Shown: positions 44,871 to 53,903, counted from the stretch's first letter. The stretch is 64,000 bases of DNA from Phycisphaerales bacterium (GCA_014238785.1 JABAAL010000024.1:1-64000); one strand, 5' to 3'. The notes: generated by a model not told the origin, from the sequence alone. Numbers and translations are program-made.

Positions 44871-45962
44871 TTACGCGGCTTTGCCGTAATTCCACTCGTC
44901 GTCGTCGATTGATTCACTGGGCCATTTTGTTTCTGCGCGGCGGTGTATCTTTAGAATTGTGCCTAGTTGGTATCCAAATATTGATTTTATTGTTTCAAGG
45001 GTGTCTAAAGATTCTTGGTTGAATGGTTTTGTGTCTCCGCGGAACAACACAATTGCAGCCATACAACGATCTTCATAAAAACATCCCATGGTTACAACTT
45101 CACTTCCAGAAAAGTCGTCGGAATCTACATCAGAAATATTTGCGAATGTTTCCCCGTCTTTATATTTTATAACATCGCCCGAACCGGAAATTAGTGGGCA
45201 GGCTTGTGGGCCAACGGACTCAATAAGCGTTTGAAACTGGTCGGGCTGTCGGTCATAATTAATGTACGCGCCAATTCCCCATTCAACCTCACCTTCGTGT
45301 AAATAAACCGCGGCGTTTGTTGCGCCCACTCTTGTTAGCAAATACCCAAGAGCGGTGCGTAACATTGATTCTATTTCTAGTTCTTGGTTTACGAGGGTTT
45401 GAAATTCTGCTGCAATTGATGCTTGTTGAATTTGTTTTTGTGTTTCACAGTGCGTATTAGCAAGGTCGTTACAAAGCGATTCGTTTTCGTCTGAGGCGCG
45501 TTGTAGTTTTTCGTTCATAGAGGTATGCAAACGAAGGTTTTGTTTCGCGGTTTCTTTTAGGTCTTCAGACTTTTGGAATTGACTGAGTATTATATTTACT
45601 CGATCGGAAATTAGTCCAAGGTCTTCTGGGACGCAAAAGAAATCAACCCCGCCTTGTCGAATAAATTCGACCACGCTTGTTGGAGTTGGGTTCGAAGAAA
45701 ACCCAACAACCGGCGTTCCGGGCGTGAGGAGGGAGGTTAATTCAAACAGTTCGTCGGCTGTAAACTTCGATGAACCTGTTGAAGAAACTATAAGATCAAA
45801 AGAGGTATTTTCTGTTGCACTTTCAAGCCCAGAAAGAGATTGGACCTGTGTAACCACATGTCCTGAAATTTCCAATGATGCTCTGATGGACTCTACCGTC
45901 TTTGGAAACGAACCAATCAGTAGTGTTTTTACTTGTTTGTTCGTGTTTGTTTTGTGCTTCAT
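44871..45962 (-). CDS. Pseudo-receiver / coiled-coil / GAF-domain protein
   Basis: A 363-residue protein. Residues about 10-125 look like a response-regulator receiver, but the phosphorylated Asp position reads L-I-V-S-S-T-G, and the acidic pair after strand 1 is missing. Residues about 130-185 are a coiled coil rich in Glu, Lys and Gln. Residues about 190-350 resemble a GAF domain. There is no output domain. It follows the HTH gene by 51 bases on the same strand, so the two may work together. Ligand unknown. Confidence 0.7.
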   Translation of the reverse strand: MKHKTNTNKQVKTLLIGSFPKTVESIRASLEISGHVVTQVQSLSGLESATENTSFDLIVSSTGSSKFTADELFELTSLLTPGTPVVGFSSNPTPTSVVEFIRQGGVDFFCVPEDLGLISDRVNIILSQFQKSEDLKETAKQNLRLHTSMNEKLQRASDENESLCNDLANTHCETQKQIQQASIAAEFQTLVNQELEIESMLRTALGYLLTRVGATNAAVYLHEGEVEWGIGAYINYDRQPDQFQTLIESVGPQACPLISGSGDVIKYKDGETFANISDVDSDDFSGSEVVTMGCFYEDRCMAAIVLFRGDTKPFNQESLDTLETIKSIFGYQLGTILKIHRRAETKWPSESIDDDEWNYGKAA

Positions 45963-46013
45963 CTTGTTCGTGGCCCTGTTGGTTTAGTGTGTATCGTTTT
46001 TTTGGTTTTTGTT

Positions 46014-46580
46014 TCACGCAGAGAGCAGTTCTTGCACTGCGAGTCTAATTACTTCTTTAGGATCGGTCGTGTGGCGTTGCGCATTCAGTCCATTGTGAGA
46101 GTTATTTTGTACTTCAACAATGAGGGGTTTGGTTGAGCCGCTCGATACTAAACACTCGACTATTGCTTGTTTGTTGATCCCATTTATTGTTGGGTTAATC
46201 AATATTAAGCTTGGTTGGCATTCTTTTGACACAAATCCAGCAGACCATGCATCTTCCGCGTATGTTATTTTTACCGTGTGACCCACAGAGTGTGTCTTAA
46301 TGACCGAATCGACACTTTCTGCACTAAGACCTATTACTAGAACTTGTGTACAACCTGATCCAAATCCGTTCATGTTCATGCCATTTTGTTGCATAAACCG
46401 AACAAGTTCTGGTTTGGGGATTCGTCTAAACCGTGATCCCGGAACTTTAAAACCGTTTAAACGGCCACTGTCAAAACATCGAATGATTGTTTGCTGTGAC
46501 ACGTTGCATATCTTTGCCGCTTCGCCGGTGGTAAATACTTGTTTCTCAGCATTGTTGTTTTCGTTTGTCTTGTTATTCAT
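46014..46580 (-). CDS. Excisionase/MerR-like HTH regulator with pseudo-receiver domain
   Basis: A 188-residue protein. Residues about 14-65 are a winged HTH of the BldC/excisionase type: F-T-T-G-E-A-A-K-I-C-N-V-S, D-S-G-R-L-x-G-F-K-V-P-G-S and R-R-I-P. Residues about 78-185 are receiver-like, but the phosphorylated aspartate position is I-N-P and the N-terminal acidic pair is G-L. Planctomycetes have many such HTH-receiver proteins. AAGGA precedes the ATG. It probably binds DNA without phosphorylation. Confidence 0.75.
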   Translation of the reverse strand: MNNKTNENNNAEKQVFTTGEAAKICNVSQQTIIRCFDSGRLNGFKVPGSRFRRIPKPELVRFMQQNGMNMNGFGSGCTQVLVIGLSAESVDSVIKTHSVGHTVKITYAEDAWSAGFVSKECQPSLILINPTINGINKQAIVECLVSSGSTKPLIVEVQNNSHNGLNAQRHTTDPKEVIRLAVQELLSA

Positions 46581-46714
46581 AGTTGCATTCCTTGTAAACA
46601 GTAATGGTTACCAAAAGGCGCTGGTTTTCCTAAACCGCCAAAACTACCATTCGTCCTCAAAAGTACGCAACTTCACACCAAGGTGGATTACTTCAACAAT
46701 TACATGGGATTAGA

Positions 46715-46743
46715 GGCGCTAAAACAGTGTTTGTTTCAGCGCC
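46715..46743. other. Hairpin in the 211-base gap between the HTH gene and tsaB
   Basis: GGCGCTAAAACA pairs with TGTTTCAGCGCC over 11 of 12 positions with a short loop. It lies about 50 bases beyond the tsaB stop codon on the minus strand. There is no T-run in either direction. It could be an mRNA 3' end or a protein-binding site. The rest of this gap holds nothing I recognise. Confidence 0.4.
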
Positions 46744-46791
46744 ACCGTAATTATCGGTCTATTAATTTTGGATGCGTTTACGGGGTTATTG

Positions 46792-47490
46792 CTATTTTGC
46801 TTTGTTATTTTCTTTCCAAAGCCGAACAGCCTCTGGCTCTCTTGGATATAAAGGCAGTAGTTTCAGTGGATTAACGGTCGTGTCTTTGTCGTTTTTGAAT
46901 AGTTGTACGCCCAGCGACAGCAACGACTTTGCGCTCACGGTAGATTCATGTATCTGTATTCCTTCTGAGACACAGAGCGCTGAAACTGATTTGGGTAAAT
47001 ATGAATCTCCAAAGAGCGCTTTGACGGTGTGAATAGATTGTTCTAACTCTAAAGAAGACGATGGGGCCGATTCACAGAACCATATGTTGTTTTTATTGTG
47101 TACTTTAGAAAGCCAAAACGTGTCCTGTTTAACACCGCTCACTACAAAATATGGGCCCGGGCCAATGTTTGCGTTGTGTACGGCACTGAGGGCGGTCTCA
47201 ATTGGAACGATTGCAGCACCGGATACAAGCGATATCATTTTTGCAATAGCAACCGCTGATCGAAGTCCTGTAAATCCACCTGGGCCAATAGAAATAACAA
47301 CCAACTCCAATGAATCGGGCGTGATGTTCAGTTCAGAAGCCAATTTTTGGATTGAGGGCATGACCGAATCTTCTTTGCGACAGTTGTTGTCTATATTTAG
47401 TTCTAACACTCTCCCGGTAGGGGTAGACATGGCAACACTGGCTATTCGTTGAGAAAGCTCTAGCGACAGGGTGATTGGAGTTGAATTCAT
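46792..47490 (-). CDS. tsaB: tRNA threonylcarbamoyladenosine biosynthesis protein TsaB
   Basis: A 232-residue ASKHA-fold protein. I-G-P-G-G-F-T-G-L-R-S-A-V-A-I-A-K near residue 67 is the TsaB signature. TsaB is the partner of TsaD in adding threonylcarbamoyl to A37 of tRNAs reading ANN codons. The C-terminal L-Y-P-R-E-P-E-A is also typical. It overlaps the upstream phosphoesterase gene by 4 bases. Confidence 0.92.
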   Translation of the reverse strand: MNSTPITLSLELSQRIASVAMSTPTGRVLELNIDNNCRKEDSVMPSIQKLASELNITPDSLELVVISIGPGGFTGLRSAVAIAKMISLVSGAAIVPIETALSAVHNANIGPGPYFVVSGVKQDTFWLSKVHNKNNIWFCESAPSSSLELEQSIHTVKALFGDSYLPKSVSALCVSEGIQIHESTVSAKSLLSLGVQLFKNDKDTTVNPLKLLPLYPREPEAVRLWKENNKAK

Positions 47491-48371
47491 TGTTTTGTTT
47501 TCAAACCAGAACTCAGCATAATTGCGCCTGTAATTGTTTTGTTTGCAGTTTCAATTTGTTCAAGATTAATAGGCAACACGGCACCATTACTATGGTCGCT
47601 GTTTATAGAAAGCATGTTTGGAAAGGTTACTTCAATGCCGTTTTGCACGAGCGCGTGTCCAACGCAAAAAAGTTTTACTCCCCACCTTGACCCAAGTTCT
47701 TTAATTTGTTTCTTGGTGTGAGCCCTACCCCACACAACTAAGTTTGCTGAACCAAACACCTCATCAATGTCGGACACCAGCACCTCTCTGTTGATGATGT
47801 TCTCGTCAAAAAGGATCATCTTGTCTTCGTCTGGCAAACTGTGGGTGCACATCAACCCAGATTGAGAGCGAACTGCCAGTGGCATTGAAAATATAAAGGC
47901 GTTTATTGCTTTAAGTACCATTCCAGACTTGGTATCGAAGACACTGTGTACACCTTGAATAAACTTGTGTACAAGATCACCACACCCCTTTGTTATTGGT
48001 TTTCCCATCGCCTGAGAAAGTTCATGATTTGCTAATATGGGGTGAACCTGGTTTGGGTATGCAAGAATAAGCTCCGCCACCCTTACAAGGGTTTGATAAC
48101 TTAGGTCAGTGTCGCCAGACTCGTCACTGGAGTGAATGAGTTCCTGCAATACAAGGTGGTCGGATGTGGTGTCGAGGCACGCAAGCTTCTCAATGGTTTG
48201 CAGGTGTTTTACGTTATCGTGCAAATCTCCTGATACCCAACAGATTCCTGTGGGTGGCAAGTTAACAGTACAGCCGCTCCTGGCTTTGTTTGAGAATAAA
48301 ACATCAGCGGCGCCCAAAAGAGTTTTGCATACCTCGCGTGGGCTTAAGTATGTTGTCTTGTCGTTTGTCAT
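47487..48371 (-). CDS. Metallophosphoesterase-like protein
   Basis: A 294-residue protein with a calcineurin-like phosphoesterase pattern: S-G-D-L-H-D-N near residue 47, A-N-H-E-L near 113, T-H-S-L-P-D near 176 and G-H-A-L near 238. The first motif G-D-x-H-x-N is good, but the usual G-N-H becomes A-N-H. An enzyme on nucleotides or phosphoproteins is possible. ATG 48371 is taken; another in frame lies at 48389. It is cotranscribed with tsaB. Confidence 0.65.
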   Translation of the reverse strand: MTNDKTTYLSPREVCKTLLGAADVLFSNKARSGCTVNLPPTGICWVSGDLHDNVKHLQTIEKLACLDTTSDHLVLQELIHSSDESGDTDLSYQTLVRVAELILAYPNQVHPILANHELSQAMGKPITKGCGDLVHKFIQGVHSVFDTKSGMVLKAINAFIFSMPLAVRSQSGLMCTHSLPDEDKMILFDENIINREVLVSDIDEVFGSANLVVWGRAHTKKQIKELGSRWGVKLFCVGHALVQNGIEVTFPNMLSINSDHSNGAVLPINLEQIETANKTITGAIMLSSGLKTKQ

Positions 48372-48422
48372 TGTTGTATCACCTGACAATATATTTTGTC
48401 GCAGTCATTGCGTGGTGTTTGG

Positions 48423-49073
48423 TTATAGGGTTCCAAAAATGCGATCTCCCGCATCACCAAGGCCAGGGAGAATATACCCATTCTCGTTTAAACCTCTATC
48501 GAGCGATGCTGTGAATATTTTGAGATATGGATGTTCTTGGTACATCCTGTCAACTCCTTCTGGAGCGGCAACAAGGCACATCATTTGTATTTCTTGACAA
48601 TTGTGTTCTTCATGTAATATTTTTGCTGCGTATGAGGCGGATCCGCCCGTTGCTAGCATTGGATCGATTAATAAAACTGGTCCCCTTGAGATGTCTGAGG
48701 GAAGTTTGCAGTAATAAGGAACCGGTTGTTTTGTTTCTTCGTCTCTAAACACCCCAATATGTCCAACCCGCGCCTCGGGAATCATCGCCAAAACTCCATC
48801 TGTCATTCCAACGCCCGCCCGTAGTATCGGAACTAATGTTATGGGGTTTGCGAGTTTAAAGCCAACAGATTCTTCCACGGGGGTTTGAACGGGTATTTCG
48901 TCCACTTTAAAATGTCTCGACATTTGAAAAAACATTAATCCGGCAATTTCGTTTAATAGGCGCCGAAACTCTGCATGTTTCGTTTTATGGTTTCGAATCC
49001 TAGTCAATTTGTCCTGGATAACAGGGTGGGCAAAGGTTTTCAGGTTTGGATGTTTTGGGTTGCTTATTGGCAT
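48423..49073 (-). CDS. upp: Uracil phosphoribosyltransferase
   Basis: A 216-residue type-I phosphoribosyltransferase that turns uracil and PRPP into UMP. The PRPP loop L-I-D-P-M-L-A-T-G-G-S-A and the uracil-binding region G-Y-I-L-P-G-L-G-D-A-G-D near the C-terminus are intact. ATG 49073 (M-P-I-S-N) is chosen since the earlier ATGs at 49088 and 49091 overlap or abut a TATGAT -10-like element. A cytosine deaminase encoded at 53443 would supply uracil. Confidence 0.95.
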   Translation of the reverse strand: MPISNPKHPNLKTFAHPVIQDKLTRIRNHKTKHAEFRRLLNEIAGLMFFQMSRHFKVDEIPVQTPVEESVGFKLANPITLVPILRAGVGMTDGVLAMIPEARVGHIGVFRDEETKQPVPYYCKLPSDISRGPVLLIDPMLATGGSASYAAKILHEEHNCQEIQMMCLVAAPEGVDRMYQEHPYLKIFTASLDRGLNENGYILPGLGDAGDRIFGTL

Positions 49074-49086
49074 TATGGCTTTTCTC

Positions 49087-49092
49087 ATCATA
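49087..49092 (-). promoter_or_regulatory. Extended -10 element of upp
   Basis: TATGAT with TGC before it on the minus strand lies 13 bases before ATG 49073 and overlaps the upstream candidate ATG. Confidence 0.45.
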
Positions 49093-49101
49093 GCAGGGTG
49101 G

Positions 49102-49107
49102 TAGAAT
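49102..49107 (+). promoter_or_regulatory. Candidate -10 element, leaderless start of the TolC-like gene
   Basis: TAGAAT is 7 bases before ATG 49115. The divergent upp -10 is only 9 bases away on the other strand. Confidence 0.5.
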
Positions 49108-49114
49108 CTCTAAT

Positions 49115-50785
49115 ATGAAGAAAAGGGTTTGGTTATTTCTATTTTGCTTTCCGTTTGGTTGCGGTGGAAGCCTAAAGGATATTGACCGTCGAGTGGACGT
49201 GTTGATGTTTTCCACAAGCACCAAAATGGGGGCTGTGCACCCCGAGGCCTGGAGTGATTCTGGTGGTTTTACAGTGGATTCTCTAACGAACGCCGAACCC
49301 ACCACGGTCAACCCGGCGGCGGATCTGCTTGGTTTTATTCCTGCAACAAGGTTAGATGAGGATGAAATCGCAAAATCACTTGATCGTGCCGCGGATGATC
49401 TTGCTTCTTCTGGCGAGGTACTGTCGCTTGAGGAGGTACTTGTTTGGGCCAACGAACATGCGAAGGAAATGCAGTTTGCACAGTATGACTATCTTTCGTC
49501 AACGCTCTCTTTGCTCCGTGAGTTACACCTGTGGGGACCGAGGTTTTATAACAAAATTGATTCAACTGTTTCTGCTGATTCAAGTTCTGGTTTGTACAAC
49601 ACATCGCTGGCAGTGGTAAACGATTTTAATGTTTCGCACAAACTACCAAACGGTGGCACCGTTTCTGCTGGTGCACTCACCACCATTGCTCGTGATATAC
49701 ACACAACCACAACGGAAAATAGCAAATCCTCTTCACTGCAGCTGTCTCTTGATATTCCTTTGCTTCGTGGCGCTGGCACTGCAGCGCAAGAGTCCTTAAT
49801 TCAATCAAAAAGAAATTTGATCTACGCAGCAAGAAGTTATGAGCGGTTTCGAAGATTGTTTTATCGGGAAATTGTTGGGGATTATCTCTCATTAGTTGTC
49901 CAAAAACAATCGCTCGAAAACGCGCAGCGGGGTGTTGATTCTCTTCGGCAACTTGCAAAAAGACAGGCCGCTCTCTATGTATCAGGAAGAACACGCTTGT
50001 ACGATTCCGCTGATGCGGAAAACCAGGCGTTAGCGTCAGTTGCCAGATTAAGCCAATCTTGGGAAAGGTTTCGCCTTGCCTTGGACCGTTTTAAAATAAG
50101 AATTGGGTGGCCTATTGAAAATATTATTCAGGTTGCGCCGGCCCCCCTTGGACTTGTGCCTCCGGACGTTGATGCGGAAATAGTTATTGGTGAGGCACTT
50201 CAATATCGGCTCGATCTACAAAACGAAAAAGATCGTGTGATTGATACTCAAAGGGGGGTTGAAAACTCGCTTAATGATCTTCTTCCTGATTTAAGTTTTA
50301 CGGCATCAAGTTCGCTTGCGAGTAATGATGACCAGGTTTTAGGTTTTGACATGGAGGAGGTGGATTATTTGGCGGGACTCTCGTTGAGCCTTCCACTTGA
50401 TCGGGGTGTTGAAAAAATTAAAGTGCGGCAACAACAAATTGTCCTTGAAAGAGCAAAGAGAAAATACAAGGAATCTCGAGACGATGTCATAGTTTCGGTG
50501 AGGTCCTCCCTGAGGAACATCGAGGTGTTTCAGTTCACCCTTGATCTCCAAGAAAGAAACGTAAAAATTGCAGAGCTTGGTCTTGATTCAATTAATGCCG
50601 ACCCAGACAGGGTCTCCGTCCTTGACCAAACAAGGGCAATTTCTGATTTGCAGGGTGCGCAAGACGCAAGGGATAGTGCAAAAAAGGACCTAGAGCTCTC
50701 AATCCTTGGTTATTTGCTCCAAGCCGGCAGGTTGAGGGTTTCAGAAAATGGGACGCTTCTTCTCCCTGTTTTTCAACAGGAATAA
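49115..50785 (+). CDS. TolC-family outer-membrane efflux protein
   Basis: A 556-residue protein with a lipoprotein-type signal (lipobox C-F-P-F-G-C, Cys16) and two long helical repeats with short barrel strands, as in the OprM-type TolC family (for example S-x-x-x-L-L-R-E-L-H-L-W-G near residue 130, and heptad-rich L-A-x-x-R-x-x-L-Y-x-S-G-R near 290). Its barrel would span the outer membrane. An HlyD-family gene follows, but no inner-membrane pump gene is present. Confidence 0.87.
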   Translation: MKKRVWLFLFCFPFGCGGSLKDIDRRVDVLMFSTSTKMGAVHPEAWSDSGGFTVDSLTNAEPTTVNPAADLLGFIPATRLDEDEIAKSLDRAADDLASSGEVLSLEEVLVWANEHAKEMQFAQYDYLSSTLSLLRELHLWGPRFYNKIDSTVSADSSSGLYNTSLAVVNDFNVSHKLPNGGTVSAGALTTIARDIHTTTTENSKSSSLQLSLDIPLLRGAGTAAQESLIQSKRNLIYAARSYERFRRLFYREIVGDYLSLVVQKQSLENAQRGVDSLRQLAKRQAALYVSGRTRLYDSADAENQALASVARLSQSWERFRLALDRFKIRIGWPIENIIQVAPAPLGLVPPDVDAEIVIGEALQYRLDLQNEKDRVIDTQRGVENSLNDLLPDLSFTASSSLASNDDQVLGFDMEEVDYLAGLSLSLPLDRGVEKIKVRQQQIVLERAKRKYKESRDDVIVSVRSSLRNIEVFQFTLDLQERNVKIAELGLDSINADPDRVSVLDQTRAISDLQGAQDARDSAKKDLELSILGYLLQAGRLRVSENGTLLLPVFQQE

Positions 50786-50795
50786 CGAAAGGGTT

Positions 50796-50801
50796 TACAA
50801 T
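50796..50801 (+). promoter_or_regulatory. Candidate internal -10 element before the HlyD-like gene
   Basis: TACAAT is 8 bases before ATG 50810, between the two efflux genes; it may give extra expression of the adaptor. Confidence 0.4.
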
Positions 50802-50809
50802 CTACGCCT

Positions 50810-52306
50810 ATGCGTCGAGGTATATCTATAGTTGTGCTAGTTGGGGTTGTGGCTGTCTTTCTTGTTGCTGTTTCGTGGGTGGGTTTTTCTAGGGGTGGCA
50901 ACACTGACGCTGGTCGTGTTTTTGCTGGGGAGTTGTATGCGGTTACAGAGGGTTCTTTTGGTGTTACGGTTCCAGCGTCTGGTGAACTAGCAGCAAAAGA
51001 ACAGATAAACATTCACAACTTACTAGAGTCAGACGCGGTCATTATTGGTCTTGTGGACGAGGGTTCGCTTGTTTCTAAGAGCGATGTTCTTGTTACGTTT
51101 AACGACGAAACTATCAAAAACTCTATTAGGCAGTCTGAATTAAATGTAACCGAGGCAAAAAATGCGCTTGACACTTCAAAGTCAAATCTTGTAATCGCGG
51201 GAAAACAACGAGATTCTGACCTCGCCGCTAAGCAGTTGGCAATTGATCTTGCCGACCTTGCGCTAAGTGCATGGAAAGAGGGCGAAGATGTTGCTAGGCG
51301 CCAGCAGTTACAGCTCGCCGTACAAACCGCCGAGAAAGATTATTCGCGCCTTCACAAAAAATATGAATCGTCCCTCATGTTGTTTGAAAAAAAGTTTCTT
51401 AGTAAAGACGAACTTGATCGCGATGAGATTGCGCTGCTTAATTCAGAAGCCACATTAAAAAAAGCGGAACTTGATGTTAAGGTGTATGAAAACTATACCT
51501 TTAAGCAGCAAAAACAAAAAAAGAATTCTGATCTCCGGCAAGCAATAGATGAGCTTGATCGAGCCAAAGACCGACATGTGTCGCTTGTGAGCAACTTGGA
51601 GGCAACTGTTGCAGCGAAACAAAACCGTCTCGATTCTCAAATAAGCAAACTTGAAAAAACCAATGGGCAACTTAAGGCGTGTGTTCTTAAATCACCGGCT
51701 CAGGGAATGGTTATTTATGCAACAAGCATGGGCAACCGAAGGGATGAGGGGGAGCCGCTTAAAATTGGGAAACAAATGCGACGCAACGAACTTGTTATGA
51801 CAATCCCAGACACAACAAACATGATTGCAAGGGCTAAGGTGAACGAGGCGCTTAGTGGCCTTGTTTCTTTTGGACAAAGGGCAACTGTTATATGTGATGC
51901 ATATCCAGACGAGGTCTTTAGTGGTGAGGTGCTGTCTGTTGGTGTGCTTGCAGAAGGTGGTGGGTGGAGAGATCCAAACAGGCGGGATTACACTGTTGAA
52001 ATAAAAATAGACAACCCAGACGATGTTGCGCTTAAGCCCTCTATGCGGTGTTCTGCTGAAATTTATGTAGAGCAAGTTGACAAGGTGTTGTTTGTTCCAA
52101 TACACGCAATTCATAGGAGTGGTGCTGTTGTTTGGGTGTGGACACAAGACGGGTCTGGGTATTCGCAAAAAGAAATTATGATTGGTCGATTCAGTGAGGC
52201 CTATGCCGAAATCGTATCTGGCTTGGGACTTGGTGATGTTGTGTTGTTGCGAGAGCCGCTTCCTAGCCAGGTTATTGGTCGGCTTTCTCTGGACGGCGAA
52301 CAATGA
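50810..52306 (+). CDS. HlyD/MacA-family periplasmic adaptor
   Basis: A 498-residue protein: N-terminal membrane anchor (about 4-26), lipoyl/barrel-sandwich halves near 40-105 and 290-320, a long coiled coil about 100-290 and a beta-barrel domain about 320-400. It would link a pump to the TolC-like channel. The neighbour is ubiX, not an ABC or RND pump, so the pump must lie elsewhere. It overlaps ubiX by 4 bases. Confidence 0.88.
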   Translation: MRRGISIVVLVGVVAVFLVAVSWVGFSRGGNTDAGRVFAGELYAVTEGSFGVTVPASGELAAKEQINIHNLLESDAVIIGLVDEGSLVSKSDVLVTFNDETIKNSIRQSELNVTEAKNALDTSKSNLVIAGKQRDSDLAAKQLAIDLADLALSAWKEGEDVARRQQLQLAVQTAEKDYSRLHKKYESSLMLFEKKFLSKDELDRDEIALLNSEATLKKAELDVKVYENYTFKQQKQKKNSDLRQAIDELDRAKDRHVSLVSNLEATVAAKQNRLDSQISKLEKTNGQLKACVLKSPAQGMVIYATSMGNRRDEGEPLKIGKQMRRNELVMTIPDTTNMIARAKVNEALSGLVSFGQRATVICDAYPDEVFSGEVLSVGVLAEGGGWRDPNRRDYTVEIKIDNPDDVALKPSMRCSAEIYVEQVDKVLFVPIHAIHRSGAVVWVWTQDGSGYSQKEIMIGRFSEAYAEIVSGLGLGDVVLLREPLPSQVIGRLSLDGEQ

Positions 52307-52893
52307 ACCGAAAAAGAATTGTAGTCGGGGTAACCGGCGCGTCTGGTTCTCCTTATTTTCTTCGGGTCTTACGGTTGTTACTTGAGGCGAACACTGAGGT
52401 TCACCTTGCGGTTTCAGATTTAGGGAAAAGGTTGTTGTTCGAGGAATCAAACATCGCGGGTGTTTCCGCTGAAAAACTCGGCGTTCCTGAGTTTGAACAA
52501 AACCTGATCATATATAACGATAAAGATCTTGGTGCTTCCATTGCGTCGGGTTCCTTTTTACACGACGGGATGATTGTTCTTCCTTGCTCAAGCAACACCC
52601 TTGGGGCAATATCATCTGGAATCACCAACTCACTCGTTCAGCGCGCTGCGTCTGTTACATTAAAAGAGCGAAGAACACTTATTGTTGCGCACAGAGAGTC
52701 TCCCCTTAGCTTGATTGATCTTAGAAATATGTGCGCCGTCACGGAGTGTGGTGGTATTATTGTTCCTCTCTCTCCGGGGTTTTATATGCAACCAAAAACA
52801 ATCGGCGACATTGTTGATTTTATGGCAGGAAAAATTGTTGATTTGGTTGGTGTTGAGCACACAATGCCTGTGCGGTGGAAATCTTCTGTTTAA
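52303..52893 (+). CDS. ubiX: Flavin prenyltransferase UbiX
   Basis: A 196-residue flavoprotein that makes prenylated FMN, the cofactor of UbiD-type decarboxylases, from dimethylallyl phosphate and FMN. Signatures: G-V-T-G-A-S-G-S near residue 9, C-S-S-N-T-L-G near 95 and R-E-S-P-L-S near 130. It overlaps the HlyD-like gene by 4 bases. A UbiD partner is not in the window. Confidence 0.93.
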   Translation: MNRKRIVVGVTGASGSPYFLRVLRLLLEANTEVHLAVSDLGKRLLFEESNIAGVSAEKLGVPEFEQNLIIYNDKDLGASIASGSFLHDGMIVLPCSSNTLGAISSGITNSLVQRAASVTLKERRTLIVAHRESPLSLIDLRNMCAVTECGGIIVPLSPGFYMQPKTIGDIVDFMAGKIVDLVGVEHTMPVRWKSSV

Positions 52894-52918
52894 TTAATAT
52901 AACAACCATTGGTTGTGT

Positions 52919-52924
52919 TACACT
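52919..52924 (+). promoter_or_regulatory. Candidate -10 element, leaderless start of the small lipoprotein
   Basis: TACACT is 6 bases before ATG 52931. A short palindrome (ACAACC ATT GGTTGT, 52902-52916) lies just upstream and may be a terminator for ubiX or an operator. Confidence 0.45.
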
Positions 52925-52930
52925 TTTGGT

Positions 52931-53446
52931 ATGAAGCACTTGCTACTACTTATTATTTTATTCTCTGGGTGTACGCCTGTTGCAACCTATCCTCCGGTTG
53001 AAACAGATATTGGTCTTGTTTTTTCTAGTGCATCAAACGAGCCAGTCCCAACAATTTTTGCGGAAATTCTGCTCTATGCAAACAACCATTTTGGGGGGAT
53101 GGATGAAATTGTTTTTAACCTTCCAGAAGGTGTGCCAGCTGAAACGTATACCATTGTTGCAAATAAAATTCCTGGCTCTGCACCAATGAGTGATGTTGAA
53201 CAACTCTCTTACCACATCGTAGAATTAAGGAAGCGCCCATTTCGCGCAGAAGCCGACATTGTTTTTCCTTCGGCCTCTGGTTCTTACAGCCGGGCCACCG
53301 TGTATCTTTCGGCGTCGCTAAGTACGCCGTGGGGTGTTGTTAGGGATCGTGTTTGGGTTGTTCCGGTAAACGAAATTCCAAAACCAAATTTCAACCAACA
53401 AAAGAATAAAGGCACCAAGACGTCTGGAGACGAGTTGGTCCCGTGA
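52931..53446 (+). CDS. Lipoprotein of unknown function
   Basis: A 171-residue lipoprotein (lipobox I-L-F-S-G-C, Cys14). The mature protein is beta-rich. The end holds a Lys/Asn-rich tail. Its stop overlaps the GTG start of the cytosine deaminase gene (GTGA). I do not recognise the family. Confidence 0.65.
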   Translation: MKHLLLLIILFSGCTPVATYPPVETDIGLVFSSASNEPVPTIFAEILLYANNHFGGMDEIVFNLPEGVPAETYTIVANKIPGSAPMSDVEQLSYHIVELRKRPFRAEADIVFPSASGSYSRATVYLSASLSTPWGVVRDRVWVVPVNEIPKPNFNQQKNKGTKTSGDELVP

Positions 53447-53886
53447 ACAAAGAGCTGTTGTGGTTAAACGAGGCAATTAAAGAGGCGGAAATATCTTGGG
53501 CACAAGGTGGAATTCCTATTGGTTCTGTTTTAGTTACCGACAAGGGGGAAATCGTTTCTCGTGGACACAACCAACGAGTACAAACCGGCGATCCGACTGC
53601 GCACGCAGAGGTTGTTTGTTTTAGAAATGCCGGGAGGCGTCGAGACTGGGCGGGGCTTATTCTTGTTTCAACCTTAAGTCCTTGTATCATGTGTACTGGC
53701 ACAACCCTCTTATTTGGTATTAAACGCGTAATTATCGGAGAAAATAAGAATTTCCTTGGCGCAGAGGCGTTAATGTGCTCGAATAGTGTGCAGGTAGATG
53801 TTCTTAATGATCAGCGGTGCATTTCGTTAATGCAGCGAATGAAGGAAGAGCGGCCCGACCTTTGGGCAGAGGACATTGGAAAGTAA
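53443..53886 (+). CDS. Cytosine deaminase, fungal (Fcy1) type
   Basis: A 147-residue CDA-fold zinc deaminase. Zinc and catalytic residues: H-A-E-V-V (His, Glu) near residue 53 and S-P-C-I-M-C-T-G near 80. The sequence fits yeast cytosine deaminase well beyond these motifs: G-I-P-I-G-S near 23, R-G-H-N near 40, R-V-I-I-G-E-N near 97, and the C-terminus R-P-D-L-W-x-E-D-I-G. It would convert cytosine to uracil for upp. Guanine deamination is a less likely alternative. Start is GTG, coupled to the lipoprotein gene. Confidence 0.85.
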   Translation: MNKELLWLNEAIKEAEISWAQGGIPIGSVLVTDKGEIVSRGHNQRVQTGDPTAHAEVVCFRNAGRRRDWAGLILVSTLSPCIMCTGTTLLFGIKRVIIGENKNFLGAEALMCSNSVQVDVLNDQRCISLMQRMKEERPDLWAEDIGK

Positions 53887-53903
53887 CAAAGGAGGCTAAT
53901 TGT

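Noticed and set aside
44852-44877. CGCGTAA / TTACGCG inverted repeat joining the stop codons of dnaE and the GAF gene
   Set aside because: The 7-base arms have a 12-base loop and no T-run; too weak to call a terminator.
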